Source of the DNA: JABMRP01 sp964444795 | GTDB lineage: Bacteria > Planctomycetota > Planctomycetia > Pirellulales > Thermoguttaceae | Length of the DNA: 64,000 bases | Reading direction: 5' to 3' | Assembly (NCBI GenBank): GCA_964444795.1 | Contig: CAYUIQ010000002.1 | Span: forward strand, 1 to 64,000 | Part shown: piece by piece, positions 58,101-64,000 of the stretch | How the letters are laid out: the number at the start of each line of letters is the position of its first letter | How positions within the stretch are numbered: position 1 is the stretch's first letter | The notes under the pieces: generated by a model | The model's database searches: none | Told to the model about the DNA's origin: nothing | The model's input: only the letters and a program-made list of their open reading frames with translations | Made by a program: the position numbers and the translations under genes

Positions 58101-59315
58101 TCAATACTCGCGGCGATGGATCCGCGATTGTACGCGGCCGGGCAATCCCTGGATGCGCAAGAACCCTTCGGCGTCGGTCTGGTTGTAGTCGCCGCCGCCT
58201 TCCATTGTGGCGATGCCCTCGTCGTAAAGACTGTTGGGGCTGCTACGGCCGTCGACTGCGATGTTGCCCTTGTAGAGCTGCAAGCTCACGTCACCGGTGA
58301 CCGGCTCTTGGGCACGGCGGATGAAAGCCAGCAGGGCGTCGAACTTGGCGTGGTACCAGTAGCCGTAGTAGACCATCTCGGCCACTTCGGCCGCCAGCCG
58401 ATCGCGCAGATGCGTCAGGTCGCGATCGAGGGTCAACTGCTCGACCACGCGATGGGCGTCGTAAAGGATCGTCATGCCGGGTGCTTCGTACACGCCGCGG
58501 CTTTTCATGCCGACGAACCGGTTCTCGACCATGTCGATCCGCCCGATACCGTTGCGGCCGCCGATTGCGTTGAGCGTCTTGACGACCTCGAAGGCCGAGA
58601 GCTTCTTACCGTTGACGGCGGTAGGCACCCCCGACTCGAATCCGACGGTCAGGTGTTCCACTTCGTCGGGTGCCTCTTGCGGCGAGACACCCATGCCGAA
58701 GTCGACCAGTTCGACGCCGTTGACCATCAGGTCCTCAAGTTGGCCCGCCTCGTAGCTGATGTGCAGGCAGTTTTCGTCGGAACTGTACGGCTTGGCGGCC
58801 GACACCTTCACCGGGATATTGTGTTGTTGGCAATAGTCGATCATCTCGCTGCGGCCGGGAAACGCCTGGCGAAACTTCTCGATCCGCCACGGGGCGATGA
58901 CTTCAACGTCCGGGTCCAGCGCTTCGGCCGCCAGTTGGAAGCGGCACTGGTCGTTGCCCTTGCCCGTGGCGCCGTGGGCGTAAGCATCGGCCCCCACCTC
59001 CCGGGCCACTTGCAGACAGCCCTTGGAGATCAGCGGCCGGGCGATCGAGGTTCCCAGCAGATAAATGCCCTCGTATTTGGCCTGCCACTGGAGCACCGGA
59101 AAGGCGAAGTCGCGGCAGAGTTCCTCCTGGAGATCGAGGATGCGGGCCGACTTGGCGCCGATGTTCCGCGCCTTGTCGAGCATCGCCTCGGGATCTTCGC
59201 AAGGCTGGCCCAGATCGACGTAGACCGCGTGGACGTCGTACCCCTGGTCTTGTAGCCAGCCGAGGATCACCGACGTATCCAGGCCACCCGAATAGGCCAA
59301 AACGCAATTGGGCAT
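58101..59315 (-). CDS. argG: Argininosuccinate synthase
   Basis: The 404-residue enzyme has the PP-loop motif AYSGGLDTSV at 7-16, the citrulline/aspartate-binding segment GATGKGNDQCRFQL and a typical length. It joins citrulline and aspartate with ATP in arginine synthesis. GGAG lies upstream of the chosen ATG (MPNCVLAYSG); the longer frame runs into the divergent region. No other arginine genes are nearby. Confidence 0.97.
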   Translation of the reverse strand: MPNCVLAYSGGLDTSVILGWLQDQGYDVHAVYVDLGQPCEDPEAMLDKARNIGAKSARILDLQEELCRDFAFPVLQWQAKYEGIYLLGTSIARPLISKGCLQVAREVGADAYAHGATGKGNDQCRFQLAAEALDPDVEVIAPWRIEKFRQAFPGRSEMIDYCQQHNIPVKVSAAKPYSSDENCLHISYEAGQLEDLMVNGVELVDFGMGVSPQEAPDEVEHLTVGFESGVPTAVNGKKLSAFEVVKTLNAIGGRNGIGRIDMVENRFVGMKSRGVYEAPGMTILYDAHRVVEQLTLDRDLTHLRDRLAAEVAEMVYYGYWYHAKFDALLAFIRRAQEPVTGDVSLQLYKGNIAVDGRSSPNSLYDEGIATMEGGGDYNQTDAEGFLRIQGLPGRVQSRIHRREY

Positions 59316-59524
59316 GAGAACTTCTCCGATGTCGGGAATCGATCGCTCGCGCTCGGGATGGGCCGAGCCAAACACTCTATTTTGGCCCGGCGACACTGTA
59401 TTGACAAGAGGGGTAAGGCGGGGGTTCGCCGGGACCTGGGACGGAAAGTCCGATTTCGCCGGGAGCCGTTTTCCGTTACATTAGGGGTTGGATTCCCGGA
59501 ACGGCAACCCACGACACGCATCCC

Positions 59525-59998
59525 ATGCCCCCCATCAACGACGATCATCCCCCCGAGGTGCAACTTTTCACCGACGGCGGCTGCAGCGGCAACCCTGGAC
59601 CCGGCGGATGGGCCTATGTCCTGCGCCATCTGGCCACGGGCAAAGAACTCGAGCGCTCCGGCGGCGAGCGCGAGACGACCAACAACCGCATGGAGCTGAC
59701 CGCCGTGCTCCGCGGGCTGGAACAGTTGAAGCGACCGGTTCGCGTGGAATTGGTCTCCGACAGCATCTACGTGGGCAAGGGGCTCACCGACTGGATGCCC
59801 AAGTGGAAAGCCAACGGCTGGCGCCGCGGACGCGGATCGAAATCGAGCCCCGTCAAGAACGAAGACCTCTGGCGCGAACTCGACGTTCTGGTCACGAAGC
59901 ACACGCTCACGTTCACCTTCGTCCGCGGTCATCAGGGCCACCCCGAAAACGAACGCTGCGACAAGCTGGCCGTGGCCGCCTATCAAAAGTATCGGTAG
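59525..59998 (+). CDS. rnhA: Ribonuclease HI
   Basis: The 157-residue enzyme has the full catalytic set: Asp17 (FTDGGCSGNPGPGG), Glu57 (NNRMELTA), Asp79 (VSDSIYV) and Asp146 (ERCDKLA), plus the handle region WPKW/WRRGRGSK. It removes RNA from RNA-DNA hybrids in the cytoplasm. It starts at the ATG before PPINDDHPPE; no strong ribosome binding site is visible. RecG follows 92 bp downstream, both acting on R-loops. Confidence 0.96.
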   Translation: MPPINDDHPPEVQLFTDGGCSGNPGPGGWAYVLRHLATGKELERSGGERETTNNRMELTAVLRGLEQLKRPVRVELVSDSIYVGKGLTDWMPKWKANGWRRGRGSKSSPVKNEDLWRELDVLVTKHTLTFTFVRGHQGHPENERCDKLAVAAYQKYR

Positions 59999-60090
59999 CG
60001 TGGACCAAGGAAAGAGGCGGGCATCGAAAAAGGGGCCGCGTATCCGGCCTCGGGGTCCCCTGGAGCCACTCCCGCGGTACAATGACCGGG

Positions 60091-62199
60091 ATGAACGCGC
60101 CCCAACAGAACGCCGCCGAGGAACTCGCCACACCGGTGCAATTTCTCAAGGGCGTGGGACCCGACCGGGCCGAACTGCTGACCCGGCTTGAGTTGCACAC
60201 GGCCCGCGATCTGCTCTTCTGCTTTCCCCGACAGTGGCAGGATTTCTCCGATCTGCGCGACGTGGCCGATTTGGAGGAGGGAACGTTGCAGAGTGTGCGC
60301 GGTACGGTCGAGGAGTTCGAGCTACGGGCTACGGCCGCCGGACGTTCCATCTTGGGCGTGTTGATCCGCAGCGCTGACGGATACATGCGAGGCGTTTGGT
60401 TCAATCAGCCGTTCATGCGCGAGCAGTTCACCCGCGGGCAGGAGGTGATGCTCTCGGGCAAGCCGAAGCTCAGCGGGTTGATGTGGGAGATGGTGCATCC
60501 GCGGGTCGTCAACCTGACCGGCAAAGAGGAACAGACGGGCGGCCAACTGCTGCCCGTCTATCCGTTGACCGAGGGTCTGAAGCAGCCGCAAATGCGGCGG
60601 CTGGTGCGCGGGGCCGTCGAGAAGTATACGCAACATCTCGAAGAGATCTTCCCCCAGCCGTTCCTCGATGCACACAACCTCCAGCCGCTGCACACCGCGC
60701 TGGAGCAGCTCCACAATCCGGCCGACTGGGAAAGCCTGCGGCAAGCCCGGCGGCGGTTGATTTACCAGGAGTTGTTCCTCCTGCAACTGGGGCTCGCGGT
60801 GAAGCGCCACCAACAGCGGTCGCAACTGGAGGCGCCGCCGCTGCCGGTCGACGCCAAGATCGACGCTCGGATTTGCCGCCTGTTTCCCTTCGAGTTGACC
60901 CCCGGCCAGCGCGAGGCGATCGACCGGATCGCCGCCGACATGGCCCAGTCGACACCGATGAACCGGTTGTTGCAGGGCGACGTGGGCAGCGGCAAGACGG
61001 TGGTGGCCGTCTATGCCATGCTGCTGGCGGTCGCCCACGGATATCAGGCCGTGATGATGGCCCCGACCGAGGTGCTCGCGCGGCAACACGCGCTAACGCT
61101 CCAGCGGCTGTTGGACCGCGGCCACGTGCGGCTGGGGCGTTTGGTGGGCGGTATCCCGGCGCGGCAGCGGGCCGAGCTTTTGGAGCAGATCCGCGGCGGC
61201 GACGTCGATCTGGTCGTCGGCACGCAGGCGATCATCCAGGACGACGTCGAGTTTGGCCGCCCGGCTCTGGTGGTGATCGACGAGCAGCACAAGTTCGGCG
61301 TGCGGCAACGGGCCGTACTAAAGGGGGCCGGCGGCGATATTTCCGACCGCGCGGTGCCCCATTACCTGGTGATGACCGCCACGCCCATCCCGCGCACCGT
61401 GACGATGACCCTGTTCGGCGATCTCGATGTGTCGACGCTTTCCGACAGCCCGCCGGGCCGGCAGAAAATCCACACCTATCACGCTCCCGAGTCGGACCGT
61501 CCGCGCTGGTGGGAGTTCTTCCGCAAGAAACTTCGCGAGGGCCGTCAGGCGTACGTCGTGGTGCCGCTGGTCGAGGAGTCGGAGCATCTCGAAGGGGCCA
61601 GTATCGACGAGACCTACGAGGAGTTGGCCAACGGCCCGTTGGAGGCCTTTCGCTTGGGCCTGATCCACGGCCGGATGAGCGTCGACGAGAAGGACGCCGT
61701 GATGACCGACTTCCGCTCCGGCGAGATCCAGGTGCTGGTCGCCACGTCGGTTGTCGAGGTGGGGGTCGACGTCCCTAACGCCACGCTGATGACCATCGAG
61801 GCGGCCGAGCGCTTCGGTCTGGCCCAATTGCACCAACTTCGCGGGCGGATCAGCCGCGGCCGTTTCCCCGGCTACTGTACCGTGTTCGCCGATCCGCGGA
61901 CCGACGACTCCACCGAGCGGCTCAAGGCGTTCGTCAAGACGACCGACGGTTTCGCTCTGGCCGAGACCGACTTCAAGCTCCGCGGTCCGGGCGAACTCTT
62001 CGGCACCCGCCAGCACGGCCTGCCGCCGTTTCTCATCGCCGATCTGACTCGCGACACGGAGCTGCTCGAAGAAGCCCGCCGCGACGCCGCCGACATGGTC
62101 TCCGCCGACCCGGGCCTCTCCCGCCCGGAGCACGCCAAGCTCCGCCAGCGCGTGTTGTTGCGTTACGGGAAGGTATTGGAGTTGGGCGACGTGGGGTGA
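60091..62199 (+). CDS. recG: ATP-dependent DNA helicase RecG
   Basis: The 702-residue enzyme has the N-terminal wedge/OB domain (about 60-170), Walker A GDVGSGKT at 296-303, DEQH at 397-400, TATPIPRT in motif III and QLRGRISRG in motif VI. It remodels stalled forks and R-loops. An alternative ATG lies three codons upstream (MTG-MNAPQQ), just behind a tacaat hexamer. The longer frame overlaps rnhA and is not used. Its length is normal. Confidence 0.96.
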   Translation: MNAPQQNAAEELATPVQFLKGVGPDRAELLTRLELHTARDLLFCFPRQWQDFSDLRDVADLEEGTLQSVRGTVEEFELRATAAGRSILGVLIRSADGYMRGVWFNQPFMREQFTRGQEVMLSGKPKLSGLMWEMVHPRVVNLTGKEEQTGGQLLPVYPLTEGLKQPQMRRLVRGAVEKYTQHLEEIFPQPFLDAHNLQPLHTALEQLHNPADWESLRQARRRLIYQELFLLQLGLAVKRHQQRSQLEAPPLPVDAKIDARICRLFPFELTPGQREAIDRIAADMAQSTPMNRLLQGDVGSGKTVVAVYAMLLAVAHGYQAVMMAPTEVLARQHALTLQRLLDRGHVRLGRLVGGIPARQRAELLEQIRGGDVDLVVGTQAIIQDDVEFGRPALVVIDEQHKFGVRQRAVLKGAGGDISDRAVPHYLVMTATPIPRTVTMTLFGDLDVSTLSDSPPGRQKIHTYHAPESDRPRWWEFFRKKLREGRQAYVVVPLVEESEHLEGASIDETYEELANGPLEAFRLGLIHGRMSVDEKDAVMTDFRSGEIQVLVATSVVEVGVDVPNATLMTIEAAERFGLAQLHQLRGRISRGRFPGYCTVFADPRTDDSTERLKAFVKTTDGFALAETDFKLRGPGELFGTRQHGLPPFLIADLTRDTELLEEARRDAADMVSADPGLSRPEHAKLRQRVLLRYGKVLELGDVG

Positions 62200-62339
62200 A
62201 CGGGTTCAGGCCACGTTTCCAAAGACCGTCCATGCCCGAGGGTCGCATCCCCCAGGTCGGAGAAGTGCCTGCGCTCCGGACCACCGGTCTCGAAAGCGCG
62301 CTTCCGTTCTTTCCCGGCACCCCCCCGTTTCCGGTCAGG

Positions 62340-63593
62340 TCAGTCTGGCCCGTCGCGGCCCTGCTTCAACAGCACCAGCGCCGCGAACTCCCCGCGCATC
62401 GGCACCCGGATCGCACCGCCGCGGTATCTGCCCGCCACGACCGGCTCACCGTACATGTCGCGGGGGTCCATCAGCCGGAATTCGTCCCCGCGGGCCAGAA
62501 AGCCGTCGGGCCGCATCAGGATCATTGGCTGCCGGGCGCCGTTGTAGACCGCCACGTTGGCCCGCCGGTCGTCGCAGCGGGTGGGGCGGATCTTAACTTG
62601 CAGCGTCGGCGGCGGGGGATTGTTCCGGTCGAAGACCAGGTTGCCCTCCCGGGTCACCTGCTTGAAGTCCTTGATGAGTAGCTCGCTGCCGATGATCGCG
62701 TTGTCGCGGATCTCGCAGTCCTCGTTATGCGGGGCCGACCAGCCCAGTTGCATCGGCACCCGGTAGAGGACGTTCTCCAGCACGCGGATGCCGCGGCTGG
62801 GCCGCCCGCCGCCGATCAGAAACCGGCCCCCATCGTAAGCGATGTTGCCCTCGATCAGGTAGTTGTCCACGTAGGCGTTCTTCGAGCCGTAGGCGTGCAT
62901 CGTGTAGCTGTAGCCGCCGGTCATGATGCAGTCGGCGATCGTCTTAACGCCGTCCTGGTTTTGCGTGTAGACGGCGTGTCCGTGTCCGCGGTCGGGGGCC
63001 TTCCAGCCGTTGTCATAGATGATGCAGCCGTACAGCCCGCTGTCGGTGGCCCCTCGCCAGAAGCTCACTCCCTGGGCGTTGTCGTGGATTACCAGGTTGA
63101 TGTACTTGCATCCCTGGCCGGCATGGACGTTCAGCCCGCCCCAAGGCCGGTTGTAGCTCTGGGGATGGGAGCCCGGCTCCTTGACCTCCCGCGACATCGT
63201 GAAGTTCTCCGAGACGAGGATCTCCAGGTCGCGGATCCGCAGCCATGCGGAAGGGGGTTGCACCGAAAGCCCGCCGTCGATCGTCACCCGCGCCCCCGCC
63301 GCCGCGCGGACGTGGACCGGCTTGTCCTTCTCGCCGGCCAGCTTGACGGTGTAGCCGGGGCTCCCCAGCTTGCGGTCGGGATACTTGTAGGTCCCCGCCG
63401 CGATCCAGACCGTGTCGCCGGGGGAGACCTTCTGCACGCCCGACAGGGCCGACTCCAGGTCCCACGGGGCCTCCTTGCTGCCGGCGGCGTCCGGCTTGCC
63501 CTCGACGGCGACGAACCACTCGGCGGTCTCCGCGGCCCCGCCCGCCAGCAGGATCCACCAGAGCACCAACGGCATGCAACTGCGTCGAGGCAT
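62340..63593 (-). CDS. Secreted right-handed beta-helix protein
   Basis: The 417-residue protein starts after GGGGAG and has a signal peptide (MPLVLWWILLAGGAAETA). The PDTVWIAAGTYKYP-like start and the repeated short strands with N/D turns (LVIHDNAQGVSFWRGATDSGLYGCIIYDNGWK) show a parallel beta-helix as in pectate or chondroitinase-B-type lyases. Specific catalytic residues cannot be assigned. It probably binds or cleaves polysaccharide outside the cytoplasm. The gene stands alone. Confidence 0.82.
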   Translation of the reverse strand: MPRRSCMPLVLWWILLAGGAAETAEWFVAVEGKPDAAGSKEAPWDLESALSGVQKVSPGDTVWIAAGTYKYPDRKLGSPGYTVKLAGEKDKPVHVRAAAGARVTIDGGLSVQPPSAWLRIRDLEILVSENFTMSREVKEPGSHPQSYNRPWGGLNVHAGQGCKYINLVIHDNAQGVSFWRGATDSGLYGCIIYDNGWKAPDRGHGHAVYTQNQDGVKTIADCIMTGGYSYTMHAYGSKNAYVDNYLIEGNIAYDGGRFLIGGGRPSRGIRVLENVLYRVPMQLGWSAPHNEDCEIRDNAIIGSELLIKDFKQVTREGNLVFDRNNPPPPTLQVKIRPTRCDDRRANVAVYNGARQPMILMRPDGFLARGDEFRLMDPRDMYGEPVVAGRYRGGAIRVPMRGEFAALVLLKQGRDGPD

Positions 63594-63762
63594 GGCACAA
63601 TCTCCCCAGGGTTGGTGAACTGAGCCGCGGAGCGGCTGGGACGTCGCGGAAAGGACTGTTGGGGATTGTATCAGAACTTGCCCGGGGAGGTTAGCGTTTT
63701 GGGCGGGGCGACGCAGGAGGGGAGGAAAAGAGCTGCCATGTGGGAATGGATAAACCAAGATC

Positions 63763-63790
63763 GGAACAGGAGGAAACGGAGGGAACAGAG
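63763..63790 (+). repeat. Family G single arm
   Basis: The sequence ggaacaggaggaaacggagg plus gaacagag matches the reverse complement of 36753-36780 at 25 of 28 positions. Confidence 0.65.
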
Positions 63791-63848
63791 AAAGGGAGAA
63801 TGGTGTCTTCGGCCGGGTGCGATGAGGAATGTTTTGTGGCGCGCGCCA

Positions 63849-63865
63849 GCGAGATGGCTACTATA
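63849..63865 (+). repeat. Family B single arm
   Basis: gcgagatggctactata is identical to the right arm of the hairpin at 29402-29438; the left arm is absent here. Confidence 0.8.
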
Positions 63866-63918
63866 CGGCCGTACCATCCCCGCCCGCGCGAAACGCTCTT
63901 CCCTGCCGGGCTTGTCCC

Positions 63919-63940
63919 GGTGGCTTGCTGGTTTGGAAAC
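63919..63940 (+). repeat. Family H single arm
   Basis: The 22 bases ggtggcttgctggtttggaa plus ac are exactly the reverse complement of 49461-49482. The preceding cgggcttgtcccgg forms its own small hairpin, as the accggcc arm does in the full element. Confidence 0.8.
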
Positions 63941-64000
63941 TACAGGGCGTGGTGACCCCGCCTCCCTGTGACCCTCCCCAGCGTCTCAACCGCCTCCGGC

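Larger units (their letters stand above)
63594..64000. other. Intergenic region with three half-repeats to the window end
   Basis: No gene is supported in these 407 bases. They carry single arms of three families seen elsewhere in paired form: family G (63763-63790), family B (63849-63865) and family H (63919-63940). Confidence 0.6.

Noticed and set aside
59488..60090. Upstream extension of recG across rnhA
   Set aside because: RNase HI has all catalytic residues in its own frame, and RecG homologues begin near the chosen ATG.
63666..63971. A 101-codon frame near the window end
   Set aside because: It runs through three dispersed repeat arms and its translation is typical non-coding sequence.

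Overview
The window looks like chromosomal DNA of a Planctomycetota bacterium, most likely of the order Pirellulales (Thermoguttaceae-like). The GC content is high. Several families are typical of this phylum: an N-methylated DUF1559 pilin-like protein, a sulfatase, an SHD1 protein, an HzsA-related haem protein, an FecR/zinc-finger-like membrane protein, and a MoxR/DUF58/BatA/VWA cluster facing a DUF4159 protein. Class II (B12-dependent) ribonucleotide reductase together with an iron-sulfur 2-hydroxyacyl-CoA dehydratase-like pair suggests an anaerobic or facultative life style. The taxonomic call is inference from gene content.

Layout. 0-7.7 kb: secreted VIT/VWA/DUF2135 protein, a REP-associated tyrosine transposase (RAYT) bounded by perfect 26-bp inverted repeats, a sulfatase, an HDOD protein and a small membrane protein. 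7.9-17 kb: an FecR-like membrane protein, then hpf-ptsN-ptsH-ptsI (a regulatory PTS without permease), then a TIGR03936/DUF2344 protein, RNase E/G and rplU. 17.6-31.3 kb: nrdJ, then an accessory metabolic island (DUF1638, two UroD-fold proteins, MBL hydrolase, 2-hydroxyacyl-CoA dehydratase subunit and its ATP-dependent activase, a dynamin-like GTPase, a sodium:solute symporter). 31.6-37.6 kb: HzsA-related protein with two CxxCH motifs, ORF6N protein, small hypotheticals. 37.9-47 kb: DUF4159 protein divergent from MoxR-DUF58-BatA-VWA. 47.2-51.7 kb: DUF1559 protein, an internally deleted RAYT with REP-like hairpins, and a P1B-type metal ATPase. 51.9-63.6 kb: SHD1 protein, floA and partner, a beta-hydroxyacid dehydrogenase, an esterase-like protein, argG, rnhA, recG and a secreted beta-helix protein.

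The intergenic spaces are unusually rich in dispersed palindromes. I find at least seven sequence families of 17-105 bp, most present two or three times within 64 kb, next to one complete and one deleted RAYT. I found no CRISPR array, rRNA, tRNA or prophage. The most interesting candidates are the RAYT/palindrome system with stop codons placed inside the terminal repeats, the dehydratase-activase/UroD/DUF1638 island, and the HzsA-related multidomain protein.
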